NCBI GenBank assembly: GCA_027625915.1
Contig: JANTQA010000042.1
Location: 3,484,001-3,548,000, forward strand
DNA: 64,000 bases
Source: Anaeramoeba flamelloides
Taxonomy: Eukaryota; Metamonada; Anaeramoebidae
Direction of reading: 5' to 3'
Of this stretch, positions 12,901 to 24,600 are shown in pieces. Each line of letters begins with the position of its first letter. Positions within the stretch are counted from its first letter, which is position 1. A model generated the notes under the pieces. That model made no database searches and had not been told where the DNA came from. It saw only the letters and a program-made list of their open reading frames with translations. Position numbers and translations under genes: made by a program.

Positions 12901-15900
12901 TACCATCTTTTAGAATGTTTGTTATTTAAAACAAAAATATCCTAGGTCAGTCATAAAAAAAGAACTTACCCAAAGAAAATGAAAACAAACTAATTTCAAA
13001 ATGTATCTTTGAAATTTATTCAAAAAAAAAAAATGAGAGCTGAATACAAGATGAAATGGAAAATTTTTCCCATTTAAAATTCAAATATCAGTAATAACAA
13101 ATTTAAATTTTATAAAATCACATAAACCGAAACAAAAATAAAATTTAATGATATTTTTACCAAGATAATTATTGTTTCAAAAAGTTTTAATAAAAATTAA
13201 ATTCTTGGTTATTTTTGAAAAATCTTTTTAAATATTTGACAAAAAAATAAAAAGTCTTTCTGTTCTCAAAAAAGTAACACTTTTCTCAAAAAAACATATT
13301 CATTCTTATATTAATTTTGTCTATGAAACACTAAGTTAACTTGCTAATTACGAGGGGTGGCTTTTGCTCATAAATATGTCTTTCAGAAAGAATATCTTTT
13401 TTTGTGTGTGAAAACAATGGCAGATTTTGTGAGAAGGTGTTTTTAATTTTTTAAAAAAAAAAGTTTAAAAGCCCATTTTATGATAATAAATAATTTCGTT
13501 CATTAAAGCATATATACCTAATTATAAAAAAAGGATACGTCCAAAAAAATCACAAGTAAGTTCTGCACATATTTGCTCTGTATGTATTTTTTTTCTCAGA
13601 ATAGACTCAGATACAATTGAATTTACATATTATAATGATGGTAACGCTTTAATATGACACCAATTTTCATATAATAAAGTTTACTACATTATATATTTTT
13701 CTCAAGGTCTTCTTCGATTTTTTATAATTTTAATTGTAAAAAATAAATTAAAGACAGAATTTAAATTAAACTATTTTCCAGTCAAAGGAGACCATTTTTA
13801 GTGAGTAAATTACCTATGTTTAAAAGGTTTGAATGGATATTAGAAGAAAATTTTATTTTAGAATAACACTTTTTTACCAAATGACTTTAGATCTCGTAAT
13901 AAAAAAAAATTTGCAAATGAATTAGGTGTCAAAGAAAAATAAATTGAAAAAAAAAATATGAAAAAATTATTTCAATTTTGAAAATTCCAATGTTATTGAA
14001 ACAATTAAAATGATTGTCAGGAAATCAAATTGATTTCTATTAAAATTTTATTTGATCTTCAATCGGAGATCAAAATGAACATTGTTGTTTATCTCAAGTG
14101 GATACCTAAGAATTTGATTTTTTCACTTTTTAAACAAAATCTATTGATTTATTAGTTTTATTTCATACGGATATCAACTATTCTTTGATGTTTATTATTT
14201 AGCTTATTTCTTATTCATTCTTTAAATGATCAATTCTAAAAAATAATTGATATTTGAAAAAAAATGTTGGGCACCTTTGACAAAAACAAAGTTTACTTTA
14301 TTTCAATATCAATTAAAAAGAAATTTTAAAGTGAAAATTCATTTTTTTACTATAAACCCGACAGTAAAAATATTTAAACTTTCAAAATTATTTAATAAAA
14401 GCCTAAAAAAAGATGTCTAGGGGAATTTATGAATTGTTATTTTTTTTAAGAATGTATATTTTAAAAATGGTTTCCATTTTCGCTATTTATTCATATTAAA
14501 TTTTTGTTAATTTTATTTTAAAAAACCATATATCCAAGTATAATTCTGATAAAAAACACCATTATGTGAAATTTTTTTAGGTGCAAAAAATCTTTTAAAT
14601 AGCCATTTTCACATTTTTGTGGAATTTTTTTTAAAAAAATTGTTACTGATCTTGTGACAAATTTATTTTGTAATTTTTTCTAACATGAAAAAATCTGTCA
14701 ATTTCTAACAAATAATTCAATAATCTGAATAATTCTAACAATTGAAAAAAAAAAAAAGAATTTCTTTTCAATCAATTAAAAAATTCTTTCAAAAAAAAAT
14801 TAATTTTCAGTACAATACTTTCAAACTTTTTGTAACAGAACTATAAATGAATTAAAGTATACCAAACAATAAAATTTTATCTTTGTGTTGTTGTTTTCTG
14901 CTGTTTTTAGTGTTTGTACTATTTTTGGAATTTTATTGCCGTTTTGGTGTGGGAAAAAATAATCAAACTAAAAGGTAGTAATTTATTATTTTTTTCATCA
15001 TTGAAATTACGAGTAGAATTATATTAAGTTTTCCTTTGATCAAAGCAAGGGCCTTGAAGAATTATTGGTTTGTTGTTGGGAATTAAAAATAAGGTGTTTG
15101 ATTTTTTATGATTATTTATTACGTCCGAATTACTTTGAATACCTATACATCCTTTTGTCACCTTTTCAGAAAACCAAAAAAATATCTTAATTTTTTTTTT
15201 TTTTAATTTGATTTCAAAGTCAGTCTCGTTCATCAAATGTTTTTTAAAAATTAGTTTTTGGGTTTGTTAAAAAAAGTAATCACAAAAATGTCTTTTTAAG
15301 AAAAAGACAAAAAAAAGGCAAATAGTTGGCTTGTTTTTTTTGTTTATTAAAAAAATTAAATCAATTTGCTTTTAATAAAATAAAATTTAAAAAAAGCACC
15401 TTTAATATTTTTGGGTTTTTGGATGATAAATTTTAGCAATATAATTTCAATTTTTGAATTTTCAAATTATAACATTATCCAATATGTTAATAAAAATGTA
15501 AACAAACAATAAAATAAAATAAAAATGTTAGATTATGCTAGAGTGAGTTAGATGGATTTAGAAATAAAATTGTTTTTGGTGTATCAAACAAATTGAGAAG
15601 AATTTTTTTTGTTCAATTATTAGAAATAGTTAGATTGGTATATTTTTTTTGTAAGAATGTATTATATTTCTCAAATCAGATTTTGTTCTGAAACCCCTTT
15701 AAATGAAGGTTCAAAAATGATATTTTTATATGTATCAACATTCTTTCTTTTAATATAACCATCTTAATTTGGTAACAATTAATGCTTTGATTATCACAAA
15801 TAGTTTATTCATATATTTTTTACAAAAAAAAAAAACCTTGAGAAAAGTATATAGAAAGTTAAACGTTCTTATATACAAATTGGTTTCATATTAAAGCACT

Positions 15901-17592
15901 TTCATGAATTAGTATGTAAAATCAATTGTACTTTGATATATTATGAGAATATAGTATACCGTGCAAATAAACACAGCTCTCGATTTCTAAAAGTTTGTAT
16001 TTTACCAAAAAAACTCACTTTACAAAAACAAATATATTTTTAAAAAAATCTCAGGAAAAATTATATTCAAAATTTAAGCTATTGAGTAAAATCAATTTTA
16101 TTATTCATTAATTATTTAAAAAATGTAATTTTAATGAATTAAGTGGTTTATTTCGTTATATGGTTATGATTTTTCCATGAACTAGTAAATATTGCAAAAT
16201 TTATTTTTATTTTTATAAAAATAAAATAATAAATCCAAATAAAATTCAATTAAAGTGATCTATTTTTTTTATTCTCTTTTACAACTAATCACGAAATTGT
16301 TATTTGAATATTCATTTATTAAATTTTTATGGTTTTTGCTTCTTTCTTTCTTTTTTTTTTTTTTTCACAAGATTAACCCTTCATTATCTAATCTAATTAT
16401 TACATAATTATAACATATTATTTGTATATTGAACATCTTATGATGTTCAATATCTATTGAAAACATAGTCTTTTCAAGGCTACCATAAAAATTTTTTTAA
16501 GAATCAAGTTTCATTTTTTGTTATTCTGACAAAAAAGCCGATATTCAAAAAAATGAATCAAAATATGAAACTTGTTTCTTATAAATAATTTTATGGTAGA
16601 TTCGAAGGGATGTAAGTTCTAAAAATGAAAAATGTTTGTTACAAACAAATAATCTTCAAACATTCTTAAAATATTGAAAAACTTGAGTGTCAGCAAGAAA
16701 AAGTGTGTCCAAAATTTACATCTTTAGTTTATATACAACAAATCCGATTAATTGCAAGAGTAAATGATAACATTGAAAAAGTTTTTTAAACATTTTTTTT
16801 AAACAAATTTTCACAAATTTGGGTTTTAAGCAGAATATGATAAAATAATTTACATCTGTTTGTTAAATTATTTAATTTTATTTATTGATAATTAATTAAT
16901 TCTGTTTGATCAATTATTTAATTTTGTTTATTAATGATTTTTTAATTGAACATAAATCAACCTTTAATTGAGATTGGAATTAATTATTTAAAAACTGATT
17001 TGAGCAGTTTTTTATTAAAAATTATTGCAATTTACAAATAGAATTTCTAATGTATTAATATTATTTTTTATATCCATATTCAAATTAACAATTGTATTTT
17101 AATCAACTAATTAGGGCATTTGATCAACAACTTGGACAAATCCAATTGAACAAAGATGGAACAATGGTTGCAGTATCTTCAATTGAAGGTACATTAATCC
17201 GAGTATTTGATTGTAAAACACAAGTATTACTTTTACAGTTCAGAAGAGGTAAAAAAAAGGCAAATATATATTCAATGGCATTTAATGAAGAAGAAAATCT
17301 GTTAGCAGTTACTTCCCATAGAGGATCTATACATTTTTTTAATATACCATCAGATGCAAGGGAAGTAACAAAAAAGAAAAAAGAAAAAGGTGGAATTAGT
17401 TATGGTAAATATGGAATGAAAAAGGAGAGAGGTGTCTTAAAAACAAATTTAACCAATACTTTGCCGAATATTATCACTTTTATTGGAAACGAGTTAATTG
17501 TAATTATTAAAAATGGTTGGTATTTTAAATTTTTGATAGATAAGAAAAAAGGAAATGTAGTTCAAAAAGAAGAACTTTTATTTCTTAAATAA
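9952..17592 (+). CDS. ATG18: ATG18/WIPI family PROPPIN (autophagy beta-propeller)
   Basis: PROPPINs are seven-bladed WD-repeat propellers that bind PI3P on the forming autophagosome or endosome. The gene has two exons, 9952-10478 and 17115-17592. Together they encode 334 residues, a normal PROPPIN length. The junction restores a Lys codon, giving FKAFDQQLGQIQLNKDGT across the splice. Exon 2 then shows the family signature EGTLIRVFD followed by QFRRGKKKANIYSMAF; the FRRG motif is the phosphoinositide-binding site, and a GSIHFF block follows. Exon 1 begins with ATG and the typical LNCLSFNRKKTCFSCGLSNG opening blade. The stop is TAA. The intron is 6,636 bases (10479-17114), uncommonly long beside the 130-200 base introns in some neighbouring genes, and holds a family B element and a foldback repeat. 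Which PROPPIN paralogue it is (WIPI1/2 or WIPI3/4 type) cannot be settled by eye. Confidence 0.94.
12537..12558 (+). repeat. AAAAG microsatellite in the ATG18 intron
   Basis: Four to five tandem AAAAG units follow an A-rich stretch. Confidence 0.85.
13767..14295 (+). mobile_element. Family B short non-autonomous DNA transposon, copy 2
   Basis: It begins TAAACTATTTTCCAGTCAAA and ends CACCTTTGACAAAAACAAAG followed by TTTA, giving imperfect inverted termini. It is collinear with 6240-6782, including GGAGATCAAAATGAACATTG and TTATTAGTTTTATTTCATA. It has no coding capacity and lies inside the ATG18 intron, as copy 1 lies inside a HECT intron. Confidence 0.7.
16426..16453. repeat. Perfect 12-bp stem hairpin
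   Basis: ATATTGAACATC is followed by TTAT and then its exact reverse complement. It lies in the ATG18 intron, 27 bases before a larger foldback. Confidence 0.85.
16480..16599. repeat. Foldback repeat of about 120 bp in the ATG18 intron
   Basis: The left arm starts CTACCATAAAAATTTTTTTA and continues into an arm with AAGTTTCAT. The right arm carries ATGAAACTTG and ends ATTTTATGGTAG. The arms pair over about 35 bases with a few mismatches around a spacer of about 50 bases. It may be a small foldback element or MITE remnant; no second copy was noticed here. Confidence 0.7.
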
Positions 17593-18114
17593 ATATTTAA
17601 TAAATTAATTATTGAACTAATTTTTAAAAATTATTTTAGTAATATTTACATCTAATATTTTTTTTTTTTTGTTTGTTTTTGTTTTTTTATTAAAATAATT
17701 AAACTATTATAAATTGGGTTTTAAATGGTTTGTACTTTATTATTGATTTGGTAATATTAATTTATTCTTGAGATTTAATTTTCAAAATAAAAGTTAATAT
17801 TGACCATTTTCAAACAAAAAGATCTGGAAAAAAATGGGTAAATTATTAAATTTCAAAATTGGTAAAATTGAAAATTTTCAAATTGAATTTTTTTCATAGT
17901 TTTGAAGAGGTTCTTGATTATTTCCCATCGTTATGAAATTTTTTAATTGTTTTTAATAATTGTGAGTGGAAAAATCAAAAAAATTATTTTGTGGTTGGTA
18001 GTATTTTTTTACTTAAATTGTAGATGATCCAAAATGTTGAAATCATCAATACTTAATATTTTTAAAAATTTGTTCAAAACCAAATTTTAACTACAAAAGT
18101 TAAGTGGAAATTTT

Positions 18115-18430
18115 TTACCCTTAAGGGATTAGCGTCAACCAAGGAGAAGACAAGGATCAAAGTATGTTTTTATTGGGTTTAATCACATTAGTGCTACATG
18201 GTTCAAATGTCTCTAAAAAATCTCAAAGTCAAGTAGTAATATTTGTTGATCTCATCAATTAAAAATGATCATGTTTTGGTAAAAAACCAAACAATTTCAG
18301 AATAAAATCTGCATATCGCCATAAATTTAAAGGTTGAATTATCAATATTCAGACTACAAAGTCACAAAATTTCTTGCTTAAATTTGTGGCGAAATGTAGA
18401 TTAGTTACTAAAAAATTCTGTTTTTTTTAA
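18115..18430 (+). repeat. Dispersed repeat family F, copy 1
   Basis: It is collinear by eye with 23160-23480. Shared blocks include GATTAGCGTC/GTATTAGCATC, AATTAAAAATGATC, AATTTCAGAAT and TCTTGCTTAAATTTGT/TCTTCTTAAATTTGT. Divergence is high and the ends are not defined. No open frame is present. Confidence 0.5.
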
Positions 18431-18599
18431 AAAATTAAATAATTAAAGAATAAATTATTTTTACAAATTATTTCTCGAATCATGTAAATACATTGATGCT
18501 ATAGGTAGCTTTATCAAAAGCAAACAGAACTAATCAGTCTTTGGGTTTTTGTGCTGATGATTATTGATTTAATCTTTAAAATTAAAAAATGATAAAAAT

Positions 18600-18890
18600 G
18601 GTTACTTTTAGAAGTTCTAAATCCCAATTATTAAATACCATAATACTGTATTTTGGGTTTCTATTTTTAGATTTGTAAAAGGAATTAAAAAAAAATTCAC
18701 CAAAATGAAAATTTTTTAATTGTTATCATTAGTAAAAAATGAAATAATTTATTGTGCAATAAGTTTTATAATAGATTTTTTAGAGCTATTTGAGCAATGG
18801 GGTACTAATATCATTTATACCCAATTCCAACATATTTTGATTATAGAGAAATCTATGTGAACGAGAATCCCTTTAAACGGGTTACAAAAC
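18600..18890 (+). repeat. Dispersed repeat family G, copy 1
   Basis: It resembles 20400-20690: both contain TGATTATAGA(G/C)AAATCTA near the right end, preceded by an ATCATTAGTAAAAAA block and a TTGTGCAATAA/TTGTTCAATAA block. The boundaries are soft and there is no coding capacity. Confidence 0.45.
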
Positions 18891-19001
18891 TCTAATTTCT
18901 CTCTTAATTATTTTTTTTTTTCAAAATCCTGGTCAAAATTCTCGAGCATACCATCTAAACCACCCAAACTCACTCTAGCAAACTTAAAAATGCCTTACCC
19001 T

Positions 19002-19019
19002 GGGGGGGGGGGGGGGGGG
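19002..19019 (+). repeat. 18-base poly-G tract
   Basis: An uninterrupted run of 18 Gs sits in otherwise roughly 20-25% GC sequence. It is the longest G/C homopolymer in the window. Confidence 0.95.
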
Positions 19020-20399
19020 TCTTTAAATATATTGATCATTATATTTTAATAGAATTGTCTATTTGTAAAAAATTGAGACTTTGAACAATTTTGAAATTTA
19101 ATCAAATTTGAAAAATAATAATTTTCACAAAAAAATAAAGTTATTTAATTTTATAGAAATTGCAATTTAGGTTATATTGATATTAATGGGGGGTTAGTAA
19201 GATATTTAAAAACTTTATTGGTTGACTCTTTTTTGATTACAATCTAATAAATTTTCCCGTTGATTTATATATTTTGGATATAAAATAATGATATGAATGA
19301 TTTATATTTAAGATCAAAAAAAAAAACGAAGAGGGCAAATAAACCCTTCAAAAATTATATCTTGAAAAGTTAATTTGTTGCTAAAAAATCGTTTTTTTTT
19401 TTCTAAAAAAAAAAAACAATTAATCCACTAGAGCATGTTGAAAAATTATTTTTATTTATTAGGTATATTTCGAGAATGTAACTCATTTTTTAAAATGGGG
19501 ATCGAAAATAATTATATTTAGGGTTTGGTCCTTATAATTATTGAGTAAATCCTGTAATTAAATAAATTAAAAAACAAGGTACTTGCAAATTTTCGAAAAA
19601 TTATTAATAAATGACAGAATAATATTTTGGTTTTGGTCTATAGATTTGGAAAAATAATTAAAAAAAAAAAAAGAATTTAAAATAATATAGATCAAAAAAA
19701 AAAAAAAACAGGTTCTCTGTATTAAAAAACTAATATTTCAACAGAAAGGGCAATGCTTATTTTCTTCTAATCAAAATGTAACATCTATTTCAAGAGTGTA
19801 GTATATCCAAATTTAAATTCACTGTTAATTACAAAATAAAAAGATCGAAAATTTCATTTAGCTTTATGAAATAATTACAGACCTAGAATATATAAAAAAC
19901 CATTAAAATTCCCCAATTATAAAAGGTGAATGAATTATTTGAGTTTCTTTTAAGATTATGAAAAAATTGAAAAGTTTTCTGATTATATAAATATATTATT
20001 TTCGAAAGTTGTAGGAAAATTTTGTTCAATTAATTTTGAAACAAATAGTATTTTGGGGTTAAATATCTTGGCGCTATAAGGAGAATTTAAATTATGGATG
20101 GAATTTGTTATATACTTTTTCTGTAATTTTTCCAACTTTTGAATATTTAAAGTCTGGACTCTGGGGTAAAAATGTCCTTAATAATTAACAATATTATTTT
20201 GTATATATTTTCCAATTGAGAGCTCATTTTGAGAATTTCTTTTTTAATAACAGAAATTTCAGAAACTTGCATTGTTATTTACTTGGGGATTATTTTCAGT
20301 TTATTTGATAATTGAATGTGTATGCCTCGTCGAAAAAAGAAAGACAATTTTTATTATGAAACATAGGTTAAATAAGATTTAAGTCGTTATTGAAATAAC

Positions 20400-20690
20400 T
20401 GTTAAAAATTTTTAATATCGGCAATAAAATTGGTATTTAAATACTAAAATTTGTTTATTTAGCTTTCTAAATATTGATTTTCAAAAAAGTAATTAAAAAA
20501 AAAAATCCCAAAAAATCAATTTTAATTGTGATCATTAGTAAAAAAAGTACTCAATGTATTGTTCAATAATATTTCCAATAGATTATTTAGAAACTTTTGA
20601 TCCATTGAACTAATATTATTTCCAAACAATTACATTACATACTTTGATTATAGACAAATCTAAAAAAACACTAATTCCTTAAATAACAAT
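20400..20690 (+). repeat. Dispersed repeat family G, copy 2
   Basis: This is the partner of 18600-18890, with the same order of short conserved blocks and many substitutions. Boundaries are approximate. Confidence 0.45.
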
Positions 20691-21243
20691 TAAAAATCCA
20701 ATAGATACTTTAAAGAAAAAAAATTTACCAACTGGAAATAAAAGTCTTTGGTTCAAAGCACTATTTATTGAAATAAAACATTCTTATTCAAAAAGAAGGC
20801 GTTATTGAATTCAAAAGATTGTTTACCAAATTGAAATTTAATGAAACAAATAATGATTTCTGCCAATTATTAGATTTTTTGGAATTCTTTGAAAAAACTG
20901 AAAATAAGATCATTCGAAAAATAAAAAAGAAAAGTAAACTGTGATCATAAGAAGTTTCACTTTATTAAACCCTCTTGCTGTGGTGTTTTTGTTTCATTCC
21001 CTTTTTTTCAAAATTATCAAAATCAAAAATTCAAAGATTTGAAAATGTGTTTTGGATCCAAAAAGAAAAAAATCATAAACAACCACCTACAAAAAGAAGC
21101 TTCAATGAGTTAAAAAAATTAAAAAAGAAAAAGAGTTAGTTTGGTATGGAAAAATTCTATTACTGAAGTTGTTTAAGGATGGATTCAAAAAACAAACTTG
21201 TAAAAATAAAAAATAATAAAAAAAAAATCATCATCATCATCGC

Positions 21244-21798
21244 TTAGTCTGAGGAAAAGGAAGTTTCCGAAGATTCCGAAGAGTCTGTCGAAAAATCGGA
21301 AGAGCTTTCTTCTGAGCTGGTCTCCCTTTTTTTATGATGCTTGGATTTTTCACGGTATTTTTCGCGATCCCGATCACGATCCTTGCGACTGGATTTTGAA
21401 TGTCTTCTTGAGCTGCTGTGTCTCGATGGGGATTTGTTATTTCTTTTTTTAAGTGCCTTCAGTTTTTTTCTTCTTTTTAATTCTTTTAAATAGCGCCTTT
21501 TTTTCTCTCTTCTTTTTTGTCGTTCACGTTTTTTGAGTTGTTCTCTTCTTCTTAGTTGCCTTTCTTCTTCTTCGCTTGAGCTTGTCTCACTTTCGGAACT
21601 GCTTGGTTCAAGTTCAACTGGATGATTCTTTCGATATTCCTCAATTGCAATTTTGTATTCTTGCTTATTAATTTCACATTTTTCTTGGTAGCGCTAAAAG
21701 AAAGTACCATTAAAAAAAAAAAAAAAAAAAAAAAAAAGAAAATTAACAAACGCAACAAAAATAAAAAACAAAAAAATTAAGATAAAAAAAAATTTTTG

Positions 21799-21832
<34 letters not shown>

Positions 21833-22087
21833 TAAAAAGAAAAGAAAGAGGCTTACTTTTTTATCTTCTTCGCTAACGTTAACCCATTCTTTTCCAGCAA
21901 TCTTAATAAAGTCTGCCATTCTCATCCCTTTTTTGTAAAGTTTTGGTCTTACATCGGCTGAAAACAAAAAAAAAGCATTCTTTGGTCTTTTAGGCATGTT
22001 TGGATCTCTCTTACGTTTTTTTTTTTTTCTTGGCTTTTTTTTTTGTTTTTTTGTAACTTTTGGTGACGAATAACCTTCTGAGCTCAT
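21244..22087 (-). CDS. HMG-box DNA-binding protein with basic and Ser-rich tail
   Basis: HMG-box proteins bind and bend DNA and act in chromatin. Exon 1 (22087-21857) and exon 2 (21693-21244) join across a 163-base intron in phase 0, giving 226 residues. Residues 1-30 are Lys/Arg-rich. A single HMG box spans about 31-97, with PKRPKNAFFLFSADVRPK, then IAGKEWVNVSEEDKK at the splice and RYQEKCEINKQEYKIAIEEY after it. This is the canonical order of the three-helix fold. The rest is unusual: a very basic Arg/Lys stretch, an RS/RD/RE-like segment (SPSRHSSSRR, KDRDRDREKYRE), and a Ser/Glu/Asp end rather than a plain acidic tail. The intron acceptor is CTTTTAG and the donor GTAAGC. It is an HMGB/NHP6-type architecture with a single box; the tail has no counterpart I recognise. 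Confidence 0.93.
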
Positions 22088-22954
22088 AATAGTTGAATTT
22101 AGTTTTCTTTTGTGTTTAATAAAAAAAAATTTAAAGAAAAAGAAATCAAAAAAATGAAAAAAAAAAAAAGAAAAAAAAGAAGACGTTAGAGAAAGTTTTT
22201 GAAACAGAAAAACATTTGAAGTGTTGTATTTTTAAAAAGAAAACAATTTATTATAAGGGAATCTCTAAAAAAAAAAAAAAAAAAAATTTGTGAAAAAAAC
22301 CACAATTAAAGAACAGTTTTATGAGAAACAAAAACTTTTTTTTGAGTTAGATTTTTTTTTATTTTTTCTTTGATCAAATTTTGTTCAAATCGAAAAGTGT
22401 TATTGTTTTCTTTTTTGAAAAAAATCAAGCAAATTGATTTTCTATAGCCATAAAAAGACTTTTTTTTCTTTATTAGTTTTGTCTAAAGAAATTATTTAAA
22501 AAAGAAAAAAACTTTTTGAAAAAAATTTTTTTTTTTTTGGGTTAATTGTATTTTCATTTAATCTTTTTTGGTTTCTTTTTTTTTTTTGAATAATTCTGAA
22601 AATAAAGAGAAGTTTAGAATAAATTTGGTCTTTTTTTTCTTTCTTTTAGACAGATTTGTGCTTTTTTTGACAAAAAAATAATGTTTTTTGAATTTTTGTT
22701 TTTTTAAATTTTTTTTTATTTTTTTATTTTTTTTCTTTTGTTTTTTTTGTTTTTTTTTGGTTAAAAAAGAATATTCTCCTTACTTTTTCTGACACTACCC
22801 ACTTTGAGTACTCACTTCTCTGTTTATTTTACTCCACTTGTCGAAAATCAAAAATATTTCATCAAAGAAACAAGGAGATTGGAATTAGAAAAAATGAAGT
22901 CGCTACACACCAACACTACAAAAAATCTCTTGACTTTTGCAAATCTTTGTGCCT

Positions 22955-23030
22955 TTTCAAAGCTTCCAGACAATTTCCAAACCTTTCAAACACTTTCCAA
23001 CACTTTAAAAGGGGAAAAGCTTTGTAAAAG
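22955..23030 (+). repeat. Left arm of a widely spaced inverted repeat
   Basis: CCTTTCAAACACTTT, then TTTAAAAGGGGAAAAGC and TTGTAAAAG, match in reverse complement the segment at 24527-24600. The arms are about 75 bases long and 1.5 kb apart. They could be the ends of a degraded element or two copies inserted in opposite orientation. Confidence 0.5.
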
Positions 23031-23159
23031 TCTTGAGATTTTTTGGAATGCTTCAAATTTATTTCATTTGGGATCAAAATCTGAATAATTTGGGAAATCC
23101 CAAAACTATCACTTCTAATGCAAGCCAATTTTGGGTTTAATGAATTGGTTGGTTAAAAA

Positions 23160-23480
23160 AATTCATTCTGTGTTTAAGGTATTAGCATCTACCACGAAGA
23201 AGTTGAAAATTAAAATGTTTTGAGATTGAGTGGAAATCATATTAGCCACTCCAGTTCTAAAATGCATCTTAAAATTCGAATTAGTCAAATAGAACCAAAC
23301 TTTGATCTCTTAAATTAAAAATGATCTTTGTATGAGTAAAAAATCACCAAGAATTTCAGAATGAAAATTCTACATTTTGAGACATATTTATAAGTTGAGA
23401 TATCAACACAAAGACTTTAAAGTTGAAAAATATCTTCTTAAATTTGTCTGGAGATGTTGATTACTATTCTGGAAAAAAAA
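23160..23480 (+). repeat. Dispersed repeat family F, copy 2
   Basis: This is the diverged partner of 18115-18430, in the same orientation and with the same block order. Confidence 0.5.
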
Positions 23481-24526
23481 TTGTAAAATGCCTTTAAATT
23501 GTAAAATGAATTTAAATTGTAAAATGGTAGAAGTGAAAAAAGGAAAATTTTTGATTGTTATCGTTATTAATAAAATCTAATTAAACTACGTGTTATTTTA
23601 CCTTTAATACCCTTTTCAGAGCCTTCCTATTAATATCACATACTCTTAATTTCGGTGAATCACATCCAATATTTAATTATATACAAATCGACATTGAATT
23701 CAATCTATTAATTTGTGATCTTTACCTTTAAAAAAAATGCATTTTATTTTGGTTTCCAAATTCAAGAGTGTGTAATAAATGTTCATATGTTTATCATTAG
23801 GTTTTCATGAATTTGAAAGAATTGGGTAAATTTTTTGATTTTGGTCTACTCTTTTGTATTCTTGAAAATATATACCTACTACCCCTTTAATATTATTAAC
23901 TTAGATATATGAACACTTTCAAGGATAGATGGATTGGTGGGTATTACATAAAATATATAAAAACAATTCTCCACTTTTACCTAAATACAATCTAACTTCA
24001 CCTTCAATTTTTAAATGATTTTGTTTTTAATAAATACTATTATCATTTTTTGGTCGTTTCTGCTTGTTTTTTTTCATTTCCCTTTTCCAGTTACATAATC
24101 TTTTTCTTTAAATCATAATTTTTTTTTTTCAATGATTAATAGAAGGTTAAAGTTAGTCAAAGTCAATAAAAAACACAGAACATTTTTTGGTAGATAGTAT
24201 CCAAACAAAGTTTGACTAAAGATAGTTGGTGAAATATTAACCAATTTAGCCATGTGAATTTTTTGTTCTCGCTGGTTTCATTATTTTGGATAAATTAATT
24301 TTTCTTAATTTCTTTTATTTCTTTTTTTTTTTTTTGATAAAAAAAGAGCTTTAGATGATAATTGATATTATCAAGATATGAACAATAAAATCACATTAAT
24401 CTAAAAAAATCACAATAATCACCACTTTATCACATTAAATCATAAAATCACCTTAATCCACATTATCATGATAAAATAAAAATCGCAAAATAAAGAAAAT
24501 TATTTTTTTGAAATCACCTTAAAAAA

Positions 24527-24600
24527 AAACACCTGGGGCTTTTACAAGGCTTTTCCTTTTAAAAATGCTATAAAATGTTTGAAAGGCTTATGAAAGTCTT
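24527..24600 (-). repeat. Right arm of a widely spaced inverted repeat
   Basis: CTTTTACAAGGCTTTTCC, TTTTAAAAATG and TGTTTGAAAGG are the reverse-complement counterpart of 22955-23030. Confidence 0.5.

Larger units (their letters stand above)
10479..17114 (+). other. 6.6-kb intron of the ATG18 gene
   Basis: The donor GTAAAA and acceptor ATTAG are placed by the exact codon restoration at the junction. The intron begins with a long T-rich tract. It contains a family B transposon (13767-14295), an AAAAG repeat (12537-12558) and hairpins at 16426-16453 and 16480-16599. I see no nested gene: short open frames inside lack conserved features and are rich in Phe/Lys/Asn, as expected for random A/T sequence. 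Confidence 0.85.
17593..21243. other. Intergenic region between ATG18 and the HMG-box gene
   Basis: The flanking genes converge, so this stretch holds two 3' ends. No coding feature was seen. It holds diverged dispersed repeats: about 18115-18430 resembles 23160-23480, and about 18600-18890 resembles 20400-20690. It also has an 18-base G tract at 19002-19019. The rest is A/T-rich filler. Confidence 0.6.

Noticed and set aside
22804-23088. 94-codon open frame upstream of the HMG-box gene
   Set aside because: It begins at TTG rather than ATG, overlaps one arm of an inverted repeat, and has no recognisable domain.
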